A DNA stretch of 25,648 nucleotides from JACTUC01 sp964477685. GTDB taxonomy: Archaea; Thermoproteota; Methanomethylicia; Methanomethylicales; Methanomethylicaceae. This document shows, in pieces, positions 8,604-16,116 of the stretch. The position numbers and the translations under genes are program-made. The stretch is from NCBI GenBank assembly GCA_964477685.1, contig CAYZHK010000015.1, forward strand, positions 1 to 25,648, given 5' to 3'. Each line of letters starts with the position of its first letter. Within the stretch, counting starts at the first letter, position 1. Below the pieces are notes generated by a model that ran no database searches, was not told the DNA's origin, and was given only the letters and a program-made list of their open reading frames with translations.

Positions 8604-8951
8604 ATGGGTTGGGGCAGTTTCGCCGAGAGGCTTAACAGGACAATTGGTGGATACGGTCCCGCAGCCGAGGAAAGTGTCAACCATACGAAAGAGGCGGAGC
8701 CGGAGATAAAGGTTGAGCCCATTGAGGCTCCGCCGATGCAGCCCAAGGGGCCGTCGCCTGAGAATGGCGGAAAAGCTGGCAGCTCAAAATGGGCGTCCAG
8801 CAGCGGTATTTCGATCTATGATGCTCCTGCAATAACGAGAGAAAGTATGTCTGTTGCCAATGCGGCCCCGTCGGCTCCAAAACCAAAGAGGGCCAAGAAA
8901 CCAAAACAGAGGCATATGGCGAAAGAGCCGGTCGCTGCAACCGCAACATAA
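8604..8951 (+). CDS. Small hypothetical protein, Pro/Ala/Lys-rich
   Basis: I do not recognise this 115-residue protein. It starts MGWGSFAERLNRTIGGYGP, continues through an acidic, Pro-rich, low-complexity middle, and has a strongly basic patch near the end (PSAPKPKRAKKPKQRHMAK), suggesting nucleic-acid binding or disorder. AGG for Arg matches the rest of the window. A GGGG stretch sits ten bases before the ATG and an AT-rich promoter lies upstream. Against it: no conserved domain is visible, and an overlapping hydrophobic minus-strand frame exists at 8816-9028. It could be a lineage-specific protein or a chance frame. Confidence 0.45.
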   Translation: MGWGSFAERLNRTIGGYGPAAEESVNHTKEAEPEIKVEPIEAPPMQPKGPSPENGGKAGSSKWASSSGISIYDAPAITRESMSVANAAPSAPKPKRAKKPKQRHMAKEPVAATAT

Positions 8952-9688
8952 CCAGTCAACTCAACGTTTCTAGTATCTACCAAATGACTTTCTTTTACTT
9001 GAAAGGCATATTCTGTCAGTAAAAACAAAATAATGTGTTTGTTTTCAATTCACTGAATTATTTATGCAATATATAATAAATTTTAACTTTACATAAACCC
9101 TGCTGGATATCCGTGAGGTATAGTCGCCCGGAGCGTGGTAACTTAAATACAATCAATGATGAATGGGATAATGCCGTAACAGTAAGGGGTGAATTGGGGC
9201 GGCCAAAATATTGTGGTGAATGCAGGAGGCGATAGTGCCTTGCCTGCGAAACTGGGGGCCTTGAATCACTGACTCCCTCTTGAATATGAGAGGCCTCTGG
9301 GAGTAGGGCAAGCATCGCTCATTCTTACGTGCCTCCGGCTTCACCGCAATATTTGGCGTGTCTCAATTTGATGATTTGGGGTGTGACCATGAACCAAGTT
9401 GAAGAGATCCTCCTTGAAGCCTGGCAAGTCGTCCACTACAGGAGCCCCAAGGATAACCTCTTGGTTCGGTAGTGATGCGAGTAGCCAATAGCCGCTGTGC
9501 TTCACCCATTGGCTCGCTGGGGGCTGATCATCACCTTCAATGAGAAATTGCACTGGCGGGAGTGACAGGCCAATGGCTAGCCAGCTCCTGTTTCCATCTG
9601 GCTGCCTTTTTCAGGGCATTTTTCCGGTAAGGTTTCCGTTGAGTAGATATTAATAGTAGGTTTTCAGAGAATATAGGGTCTGGTCGCT
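8952..9688. other. Gene-poor spacer of about 740 bp
   Basis: No confident gene. The first 150 bases are very AT-rich (8990-9100). The middle holds the inverted repeat described separately at 9202-9357. To its right a minus-strand frame is open for 89 codons (9610 down to 9341). It is uninterrupted and reads somewhat protein-like (SGYWLLASLPNQE and APVVDDLPGFKEDLF), but I recognise no family and it has no good start beyond a GTG at 9553. It may be a degraded gene fragment. The last 60 bases contain GATATTAATAG, a TATA-like element suitably placed for the gene at 9689. Confidence 0.4.
9202..9357. repeat. Imperfect inverted repeat, about 28 bp arms, 100 bp apart
   Basis: The left arm (9202-9230) begins GCCAAAATATTGTGGTGAA and ends GGAGGC. 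The right arm (9331-9357) is its reverse complement apart from two short indels and a few mismatches: GCCTCC, then TTCACCGCAATATTTGGC. Inside is a smaller nested pairing, ACTCCC (from about 9272) with GGGAGT (from about 9299). The whole could fold into one long stem as RNA, or be the terminal repeats of a small non-autonomous element. I see no clear target-site duplication. Confidence 0.55.
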
Positions 9689-10402
9689 ATGGTGGAGAGG
9701 ATACTCTATTGGAGGGGCTGCATGTCCCGCTTAAGGGTAAAGTACATTGCAGACTCCACTGAAAAGCTCCTCTCCAAGCTTGGTATTGCGTACGAGACCC
9801 TTGGCGATAGCGAGGGGTGCTGCGGCTCTGTGCTCAGAAGGACAGGGCAGACAGAGGCGGCCTTGGCTGTGGCGGAGGAGACCAAGAACAGGATCGTTTC
9901 CAGGGGTTTCAGGGAAGTGGTCACGAGTTGCCCCGGCTGCTACAGGACCATGGCCAGCGAATACAAGGCCTACTTTGGCCAGGCGCCTTTCATAGTTGAG
10001 CATATTTCACAGTTTTTGCACAGGCGGAAAGGGCTGCTGAAGGGGCATCTCAAGCCAATGAGCATCAGGGTGGCTTACCATGACCCATGCCACCTTGGAC
10101 GCCACATGGGTGTTTACGAGGAGCCCCGTGAGCTAATACGGCTGGTCCCAGACGTAGAGCTGGTGGAGTTCAAGTACAATCGGGAGAAATCCATCTGTTG
10201 CGGCTCGGGCGGTGGAGTGAGGTCAGTCCTTCCTGAGCTTTCTCTGGAGGTCTCCAGAACCGTGCTCGCAGAGTTGCCCGACGTGGACCTGCTCGTGACC
10301 TCCTGCCCATTCTGCAACTATAACCTGAGGCAGGCGGGAAAGGAGGTAAAGATTCAGGTGCTGGACCTGCCAGAATTCATTCTGAAGGCTTGGAGGGACT
10401 GA
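9689..10402 (+). CDS. CCG-domain Fe-S protein (HdrB/HdrD C-terminal or LutA-like)
   Basis: A 237-residue protein made of two cysteine-rich CCG domains. The first has C11, C44-C45, C81 and C84 (GCMSRLR, GCCGS, SCPGC). The second has C134, C170-C171, C206 and C209 (HDPCHLGRH, CCGSGGG, SCPFCNYNL). In heterodisulfide reductase such domains hold non-cubane [4Fe-4S] clusters that split the CoM-S-S-CoB disulfide; in LutA, GlcF and glycerol dehydrogenases they serve organic-acid oxidation. The start (YWRGCMSRLRVKYIADSTEK) resembles HdrD-like proteins more than LutA. It is followed at once by a LUD/ferredoxin protein, so the two likely form one complex. Substrate unknown; either a lactate/2-hydroxyacid or a disulfide reaction is possible. 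Confidence 0.8.
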   Translation: MVERILYWRGCMSRLRVKYIADSTEKLLSKLGIAYETLGDSEGCCGSVLRRTGQTEAALAVAEETKNRIVSRGFREVVTSCPGCYRTMASEYKAYFGQAPFIVEHISQFLHRRKGLLKGHLKPMSIRVAYHDPCHLGRHMGVYEEPRELIRLVPDVELVEFKYNREKSICCGSGGGVRSVLPELSLEVSRTVLAELPDVDLLVTSCPFCNYNLRQAGKEVKIQVLDLPEFILKAWRD

Positions 10403-10404
10403 CT

Positions 10405-11676
10405 TTGCCAGAAAAAGATCCGAAGTGGATGGCCCCCAAACGGAAGGAATTTCACGCCTGGATGGGCGACGCAAACAGGCGAAAGGGGCTGGACAGGGCA
10501 ATCAACGCCTACCGCACCGCAAGGGATTATGCTCTGAGCCACCTCCCGGAGCTGGAGGAGTGCCGGAAGGAGATCCGGAAGACCAAGGAGTACTCCATAG
10601 AGCATATGTCCGACCTGGTCAGGGAGGCTATGGAGAACATAGAGCTTGTCAATGGCAAGGCGTACCTTGCAAGGGATGCATCTGAGGTGAGGCGCATCTG
10701 CCAGCGGCTCGTTGGTGAGGGGAAGCTGGTCGTGAAGTCTAAATCGCTGGTAAGCGAGGAGGTGCATCTCAACAAAGCGCTTGAGGAAAGGGGCAACAGG
10801 GTCTACGAGACCGACCTTGGCGAGTTCATAATACAGCTGAGGCATGAGAAGCCCACCCATATCATCAACCCCTCGGTCCACGTCCCCAAGGAAGAGGTCG
10901 CAAAAACCTTCAGCAAGCTCCTGGGACGGAAGGTCGAGGACGACATTCCAACCCTCGTCGGCGTTGCCAGGGAATTCCTGAGGGACAAGTTCTGCAGTGC
11001 CGACGTGGGCATAACGGGGGCAAATGTAGTGGCTGCCAATACCGGCACGCTATTCATCATAGAAAACGAAGGCAATGCCCGCTTCGTAAGCAACGCCCCG
11101 CCGGTCCACATCTGCATCACAGGAATTGACAAGGTCGTGCCGACTCTGGCCGATGCCTTCAATGTGATCCAGGTCCTGCCGCCCTACGCAAGCGGCGTGC
11201 TCATGTCGGCGTACGTTTCGATGATAACGAGCCCCAGCAGGACTGCCGACATAGAGAAGACGCTAGTCTACGGCGCCCATGGCCCAAAGGAGCTGCACGT
11301 AATTTTTTTGGACAATGGAAGGACGGAGATGTTCAAGGATCCGAATTTCAGGGAGGCCCTCTACTGCATCAGGTGCGGCGGGTGCATGTATGAGTGCCCC
11401 ATTTACCGGGTATTGGGCGGCTCGTTCGGCCACAACTATTTCGGTGGCATAGGCATAATCTGGAGTGCCTTCACCGATGGCGAGGAGGCAGTTGCTGGCG
11501 CCATTAACGCCTGCACCAAGTGCGGCAAATGCAAGGTGGTATGCCCCGTGGACATCGATGTGCCCGAAATGGTGGAGCGGCTAAAGACCCAGCTGGCAAA
11601 GAAGGGCTACCTCTTGCCCAAGCATGCTGCTTTGCGGAAGAACATCCTTTCGAAGGGCAATCCCTTCGGAGACTAG
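10405..11676 (+). CDS. LUD-domain/[4Fe-4S] ferredoxin protein (LutB-like)
   Basis: Starting at TTG 10405 the product is 423 residues. Residues about 60-290 form a LUD (LutB/LutC) domain, with GITGANVVAANTGTLFIIEN the most telling stretch. C321-C324-C327-C331 (CIRCGGCMYECP) and C370-C373-C376-C380 (CTKCGKCKVVCP) are two [4Fe-4S] ferredoxin motifs. LutB proteins pass electrons in lactate oxidation; archaeal homologues often sit with CCG proteins, as here. TTG 10390 and ATG 10429 are alternatives, but TTG 10405 has GGAGGG eight bases upstream and lies just past the previous stop. No LutC or flavin-containing dehydrogenase is seen in the window. The stop overlaps the converging cdvB stop by three bases. 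Confidence 0.85.
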   Translation: MPEKDPKWMAPKRKEFHAWMGDANRRKGLDRAINAYRTARDYALSHLPELEECRKEIRKTKEYSIEHMSDLVREAMENIELVNGKAYLARDASEVRRICQRLVGEGKLVVKSKSLVSEEVHLNKALEERGNRVYETDLGEFIIQLRHEKPTHIINPSVHVPKEEVAKTFSKLLGRKVEDDIPTLVGVAREFLRDKFCSADVGITGANVVAANTGTLFIIENEGNARFVSNAPPVHICITGIDKVVPTLADAFNVIQVLPPYASGVLMSAYVSMITSPSRTADIEKTLVYGAHGPKELHVIFLDNGRTEMFKDPNFREALYCIRCGGCMYECPIYRVLGGSFGHNYFGGIGIIWSAFTDGEEAVAGAINACTKCGKCKVVCPVDIDVPEMVERLKTQLAKKGYLLPKHAALRKNILSKGNPFGD

Positions 11677-12323
11677 AAGCCGTCCATCAAGGTTTCCCTT
11701 TCCTTCTTTGCGGCCTGGGGGGCGCTAGGTCTCCCTTGGCTCACCACTTCCCCAGGGATGCCAGGCAGGCTTCTGGAGAGCCTCATCTCTGCCATGTAGG
11801 AGGCCTGGCTGAGTATTTTCGCCCCCTCCTCGGTGGCATAGGCGGGGTTGCCTCCGCTGGCCTGCTGGCATGCCTCCACCATGAGGCCGTCGAGGAGGTC
11901 CCCAAGCTTCACTATCGATCTGTCAGCCTCCGGGACCATCTCGCTTATTCCGCCATAGATGCTCTTCATCGCAACCACGGCAGGCGCAACATTTGCTGCA
12001 AGGTCGCCATATTCCTTAACAGTGCCGAGTCTGATCACTATCTGCTCGAGGGCAAGCCTGGCGGTTGCGATCTGCTTAGCCAACTTCCTCACCTCCGCCA
12101 GCTCATTGGCATAGATCCTGGCCCGCTGCATGTCGCGTGACCTGTAGTGGGTTATCACCCTCTCGAAGAGGACACGGTCGTATTCCCTGACCCGAGCCGA
12201 CCGATGATCCAGGCGCTGCATCTGCATATTGATAATTTTTATGGCTTCCTCGAGCTGAGGACGCAGCGGTTTGGAGTTCTTCGGGTACTCTTTCCTGTCC
12301 TCCCACCGCTTCAGAAAATCCAT
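11673..12323 (-). CDS. CdvB/ESCRT-III (Snf7-family) protein
   Basis: A 216-residue, mostly helical, charged protein. The central region matches archaeal CdvB proteins closely: RARIYANELAEVRKLAKQI, then ARLALEQIVIRLGTVKEYGD, and near the end YATEEGAKILSQASYMAEMR. ESCRT-III proteins polymerise into rings that constrict the membrane at cell division and are dismantled by the Vps4-like ATPase CdvC. The C-terminus (SAPQAAKKERETLMDGF) lacks the winged-helix domain by which CdvB proper binds CdvA, so this is more like the shorter CdvB1/2/3 paralogues. No cdvA or cdvC is adjacent. A TATA element (12357-12366) precedes the ATG. This gene is among the best evidence for a TACK-type archaeon. Confidence 0.88.
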   Translation of the reverse strand: MDFLKRWEDRKEYPKNSKPLRPQLEEAIKIINMQMQRLDHRSARVREYDRVLFERVITHYRSRDMQRARIYANELAEVRKLAKQIATARLALEQIVIRLGTVKEYGDLAANVAPAVVAMKSIYGGISEMVPEADRSIVKLGDLLDGLMVEACQQASGGNPAYATEEGAKILSQASYMAEMRLSRSLPGIPGEVVSQGRPSAPQAAKKERETLMDGF

Positions 12324-12356
12324 AGCATGATCCAGACTATTCCTATGGTCATGACG

Positions 12357-12366
12357 CTATAAAAGG
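12357..12366 (-). promoter_or_regulatory. TATA box for cdvB-like gene
   Basis: Read on the minus strand, CCTTTTATAG lies about 35 bp before the ATG at 12323. Transcription would start near 12338, giving a short leader. Confidence 0.45.
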
Positions 12367-12456
12367 GTTGGCAGCCATGGTGGAAGCGCCGAAGTGGGAA
12401 TAAAACCAATTAATACTTATACCCGCCGCACGTGAATATAGCAGAAAAGGTGAGAG

Positions 12457-13149
12457 ATGATGTCACTGGGCTCTGGGCATGTGGGGGTATGGCTCGGTAG
12501 ACAGGCTTCCAAGGAGAATATAATGGCTTCTTGGGAGCACCTGAAAAGGATTTTTGATATCATTTCACTCATTCGGGAGATGATCGTCAGTTTCACCAAT
12601 GACGACAATGAGGAGGCTGCGAGGAAGGCCAAAGCCATTGTGGAAATGGAGCGGGAAGCAGACGACATCAAAGAAGAAGTGATCGACAAGCTGATGAACA
12701 GCGCGCTCCATCCCCTGGACCAGGAGGAAATCATAAAGCTGATTATGACGGCCGACGACATAGCTGCCCACTGCAAATCGACTGCCCGCAAGCTTCTGTA
12801 CGTCCATTCCAACGAAGTTCCACCCCATATCAAGGAGGGGTTAAAGGGCATAGTCGACCTACTCTACGATGAAGCAAATGCACTTCGCCTCACCATAGAG
12901 GCGCTGGTCAAGGGCACCAATGATGTAACTGAGAATGCTGAAAAAACCGAGAGGCTGGAGGAAGCCATCGATGATGCCCGAGTGGATCTGTTGGCCCAGA
13001 TTCTGAAATGGGGAGACATGTCCGAGCACGTTAGTGATTGGATCATGCTCAAGGAAGCGGTTGAGAACATAGAGATAGCATCGGACAAGATAGAGGATAC
13101 CGCCGACGTTCTGCGGGAGATAGCGATTATGAGGGGGAAACCCCTCTAG
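12457..13149 (+). CDS. PhoU-like DUF47 family protein
   Basis: A 230-residue, all-helical protein with repeated acidic helices (EMEREADDIKEEVIDKL, IIKLIMTADDIAAHCKSTAR, LKEAVENIEIASDKIEDTAD). The E-x-x-x-D metal-binding pattern and AD(D/K)I repeats are typical of DUF47 proteins, relatives of PhoU that partner with Pit phosphate transporters and are thought to modulate them. The start at ATG 12457 has GGTGAG five bases upstream, and ACTTATA near 12416 is a plausible TATA box. It converges on the pit gene with only 5 bp between stops, whereas DUF47 and pit are more commonly co-oriented. It must therefore be transcribed separately from pit. Confidence 0.88.
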   Translation: MMSLGSGHVGVWLGRQASKENIMASWEHLKRIFDIISLIREMIVSFTNDDNEEAARKAKAIVEMEREADDIKEEVIDKLMNSALHPLDQEEIIKLIMTADDIAAHCKSTARKLLYVHSNEVPPHIKEGLKGIVDLLYDEANALRLTIEALVKGTNDVTENAEKTERLEEAIDDARVDLLAQILKWGDMSEHVSDWIMLKEAVENIEIASDKIEDTADVLREIAIMRGKPL

Positions 13150-13154
13150 CCTCT

Positions 13155-14171
13155 TCAGAAAAATAAATGCAGGACATTATATAGGACGATGCAGAGCAGG
13201 ATGTTAATTGGGACGGTAAGTATCCAGAAGCTTGTCAGCTTGAGTATCGAGGATCTGCTGACTGACCTTGTGTTATTCGCCAAGCCCGCACCTATGATCG
13301 CGCCGACCGATGCGTAGGAGGAGGAGATGGGGAGGCCATAGCCGATCAACAGGAAGGGTATGGTTGCGAAGGCATAGACAACAACGGCGTTGCTGAGGCT
13401 AGCTGCCAGCGCAGTAGGTATGTCCAGCCTCGTAACCTTGTAGGCCAGTGTTGCAATGACCTTTTTACCAATTGTCAAACCCCCTAGGACCAGCCCAACG
13501 GCCCCATAGATTGAGAGCAGCACCATCGCTGCCTGATCGGAAATATTGGCAATCGTCCCTGCTATCTTAAAATATACGCCGGTGGCATGGGAAACATCGT
13601 TTGCCCCGAAGGAATAGGCAGCGAAGCAGAGCGATAAAATCAGGAGGTATTTCATATAGCGCTCTAAGCCGAGTGGGTTGCCACTGTACCTCTCTGCGAT
13701 GTGCTTTATCATCTTAAAAATTAGGATGGCGACCACAAGGGAGCAAAATGGCGAGGCTATCCAGCTCAGTCCTATGGAACCCAGCGTGCTTAGGCTCAGT
13801 CCCTGAAAGCCATAGGCTGCAATACCATAGCCTATGACTGCGCTCACTATGGAGTGGCCTGTGGATATCGCCATGCCTCTGAGGGTGGCGAAGAGAATCC
13901 AAATATTGGCGCAGACGACTATCGAAATCGCGCCAACCACATCGATGGAAGCGACTATTCCAGACCCTATGGTTTTCATAACCATATAGCCTTGAAGCGA
14001 GGCCCCCAGAATGGTGAAGAGGGCAAAAATGATCAGGCCGCGCTTGATGGTTAGAACACCGGCCCCAACGGGGGCGCAAGTGGGATTAGCTGCATCGTTG
14101 CCGCCGATGTTGATTGCCGTTATGAATGCCAGAATCAGCCCTATGATCAGTAGTAGCAGCTGGACATCCAT
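13155..14171 (-). CDS. pit: Inorganic phosphate transporter, PiT family
   Basis: A 338-residue integral membrane protein with about 9-10 hydrophobic segments. It carries both PiT signature repeats: INIGGNDAANPTCAPVGAGV near residue 20 and YSFGANDVSHATGVYFKIAG near residue 190. The inverted-repeat halves are typical of the PiT (Pfam PHO4) family, which imports phosphate, usually as metal-phosphate, driven by H+ or Na+. The length is short compared with eukaryotic PiT but normal for archaea. A GGTGAT precedes the ATG. The neighbouring DUF47 gene converges from the left and is the likely regulator; marC lies upstream on the same strand with 75 bp between. Confidence 0.92.
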   Translation of the reverse strand: MDVQLLLLIIGLILAFITAINIGGNDAANPTCAPVGAGVLTIKRGLIIFALFTILGASLQGYMVMKTIGSGIVASIDVVGAISIVVCANIWILFATLRGMAISTGHSIVSAVIGYGIAAYGFQGLSLSTLGSIGLSWIASPFCSLVVAILIFKMIKHIAERYSGNPLGLERYMKYLLILSLCFAAYSFGANDVSHATGVYFKIAGTIANISDQAAMVLLSIYGAVGLVLGGLTIGKKVIATLAYKVTRLDIPTALAASLSNAVVVYAFATIPFLLIGYGLPISSSYASVGAIIGAGLANNTRSVSRSSILKLTSFWILTVPINILLCIVLYNVLHLFF

Positions 14172-14246
14172 AGCATCACCGAAATGGCGTCTGGCAATAA
14201 GGGACGTTTAAGGGACGCAATTAAAATAGATTGTCTATATATAATT

Positions 14247-14846
14247 TTAACCCAGCAGAAAGGCCCCTTTGAATCTGTTTATGATCATTCCCACAGCTAT
14301 TGCCGAGAGAATGAATGCCATTATCCTTGAAATGATCGTCGACCCTGTTTTCCCTATTATCTTCAAAACTCTATCGGAATAGATCAGGAGCAGGTATTGC
14401 AGGATAACGTTCGTGATGATCGAGAAGAGCGCATAGGTTGGTCCGAAGGGGAAGGCCATCAGGTAGATGACGGAATAAATGGCTCCCGGACCTGCCATGA
14501 GGGGGATGGCCAAGGGAACTATTGCCACATCCTCGCTGCTTATCCACCTTGCCTCTTCTCTGCCGAATAGCCCCTCAACCGCGAGTATGAAGAGCAATAC
14601 TCCCCCTGCTATCATGAACTCGTTGATCGATATCTTGAAGAAGCTCAGGATGAAGACCCCACCTACGGCAAAGAAGACCAGTATCAACAGCGCAACGACG
14701 ACTGAGGTCTTGATTATTTTTCTTCGCAAAGCTGTCTCATACTTGAGCGTCAGACTATGAAATATCGGTATGTTGCCGATGGGGTCGAATATGATGAAAA
14801 GAATCACAAATGCCTGCACATACACGTTGATCCATTCGTAGGCCAT
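14247..14846 (-). CDS. MarC family integral membrane protein
   Basis: A 199-residue protein with six hydrophobic segments. The family signatures are FVILFIIFDPIGNIPIFHSL at the N-terminus, GGVLLFILAVEGLFG in the middle and IVPLAIPLMAGPGAIYSVIY after it. MarC/UPF0056 proteins are universal among many bacteria and archaea but have no proven function; the old antibiotic-resistance link was disproved. Length is normal (about 200). It may run on into pit, which lies 75 bp downstream. The promoter region (14847-14907) is shared with the divergent aminotransferase gene. Confidence 0.9.
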   Translation of the reverse strand: MAYEWINVYVQAFVILFIIFDPIGNIPIFHSLTLKYETALRRKIIKTSVVVALLILVFFAVGGVFILSFFKISINEFMIAGGVLLFILAVEGLFGREEARWISSEDVAIVPLAIPLMAGPGAIYSVIYLMAFPFGPTYALFSIITNVILQYLLLIYSDRVLKIIGKTGSTIISRIMAFILSAIAVGMIINRFKGAFLLG

Positions 14847-14875
14847 ACGGTCTTCCGATAGAATCTCTCATCAAG

Positions 14876-14890
14876 AGATATATCTATATT
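14876..14890. promoter_or_regulatory. Shared bidirectional TATA element between marC and the aminotransferase
   Basis: AGATATATCT (14876-14885) is a perfect 10-bp palindrome followed by ATATT. As a TATA box on the plus strand it would start transcription close to the ATG at 14908. On the minus strand it would start near 14857, about ten bases before marC. It is the only AT-rich element in this 61-bp gap. Confidence 0.55.
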
Positions 14891-14907
14891 GGCATAATGT
14901 GATATCG

Positions 14908-16110
14908 ATGCCCTCCAAAATAAGGGAAAGCCCTCTCCCATCGCCTCTCTCCTTCCTGGACAAAGTGGCGAACCTTGAGAAGGAGCAGGGGCGAATGATC
15001 ATCCGCTTCGATCTGGCAGAGCCGCAATTCAGTCCCCCCAAAGCTGCCATTGAGGGCACGATAGCGGCGCTGCGGGATGGCAGGTTCCGATACAGCCCGA
15101 GCCGTGGGCTTCCTGAGCTCATTGACGCCATCAGGACCTACCTTCGGGAAACCCGAGGTCTGCAATACGGCGAACGTGAAGTCCTGGTGACAACGGGCGG
15201 AAAATTTGCGAACTATGCTTTTTTCTCCAGCCTCTTCAGAAAGGGCGATGGCGTCGTTCTGCTCAAACCCTACTGGACCAGTTTCGCCGCAGTCCCGGAG
15301 ATGCTGGGGCTGAAAAAATACGAAGTCTGGTCTGACGCGCCCTATCACCTGAACAGCGACCTTCTCCTTGAGGCCATGACCAAGAGACCAAAAGCCATAG
15401 TGGTCAATACACCCAACAACCCGACGGGGGGCATTCTCAATGGCGACGACATCAAGCTTCTCTGTAACCTGGCCACAGATTATGACCTATGGGTCCTTTC
15501 GGATGAAATCGACTGGGCATATACTTTTGATGGGCGAAAGCACATATCCCCGGCATCTCTGGCAGAGCTACGGGACCGTGCCATTGTAACCGACGGATTC
15601 TCAAAGGTTTTTTCTATGACTGGCTGGCGTGTCGGCTTTGCTGCAGGGCCAAAGGGAGTCATTGAGAAAATGCATAGCATTCAGGAGCACTCTATCAGCT
15701 CCCCCACGACTTTTGCCCAGTGGGGCTGTGTCGAAGCTATTAAATCAAGCAGGGAGTACATAGCCGATATGCTAAAAAAGTGTAGCCTCAAAAGGCTAAG
15801 CGTTATGAAGACGCTGAAGACCATTGCCACTTTGGACTGCCCCTTGCCCGAGGGAGGCTTCTATGTTTACCCGAGGGTACTGGATCGCGGATCGAAAGGC
15901 TCCTTAACCTTCTGCGAGGAACTGCTGAGGCATGGGGGGGTATCGGTCATTCCAGGATCTATGTTCGGCGATACTAGGGCTACCTTCAGGCTTTGCTACG
16001 CCGTGAGCGACGACCTCCTCGATGAAGGGATGAAGCGTCTGGTAAAATACTTCAACAGTAAAACTGGAGCGAAAAAATCAAAAAAAGAAAAAATGAATGA
16101 GGCTATGTGA
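14908..16110 (+). CDS. Pyridoxal-phosphate aminotransferase, class I/II
   Basis: A 400-residue fold-type I aminotransferase. Visible motifs: YSPSRGLPELIDAI (substrate-side region), VNTPNNPTGG (conserved Asn and Pro), LSDEIDWAYTFDG (Asp that pairs with the PLP ring nitrogen), and DGFSKVFSMTGWRVGF with the Schiff-base lysine in SK. An Arg near the C-terminus (ATFRLCYA) would bind the substrate carboxylate. The family transfers amino groups between amino acids and 2-oxoacids; the amino acid is not predictable. A GTG at 14899 would add three residues, but the TATA element predicts a start of transcription at about 14907, so a leaderless mRNA beginning at ATG 14908 is preferred. The tail is Lys-rich (KKSKKEKMNEAM). 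Confidence 0.88.
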   Translation: MPSKIRESPLPSPLSFLDKVANLEKEQGRMIIRFDLAEPQFSPPKAAIEGTIAALRDGRFRYSPSRGLPELIDAIRTYLRETRGLQYGEREVLVTTGGKFANYAFFSSLFRKGDGVVLLKPYWTSFAAVPEMLGLKKYEVWSDAPYHLNSDLLLEAMTKRPKAIVVNTPNNPTGGILNGDDIKLLCNLATDYDLWVLSDEIDWAYTFDGRKHISPASLAELRDRAIVTDGFSKVFSMTGWRVGFAAGPKGVIEKMHSIQEHSISSPTTFAQWGCVEAIKSSREYIADMLKKCSLKRLSVMKTLKTIATLDCPLPEGGFYVYPRVLDRGSKGSLTFCEELLRHGGVSVIPGSMFGDTRATFRLCYAVSDDLLDEGMKRLVKYFNSKTGAKKSKKEKMNEAM

Positions 16111-16116
16111 ACTTAA

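Noticed and set aside
8816..9028. Hydrophobic 70-residue minus-strand frame that could be a small membrane protein.
   Set aside because: It overlaps the better-supported plus-strand gene at 8604-8951, and its start region is AT-rich without a ribosome site. Its hydrophobicity follows from the Ala/Lys-rich antisense codons.
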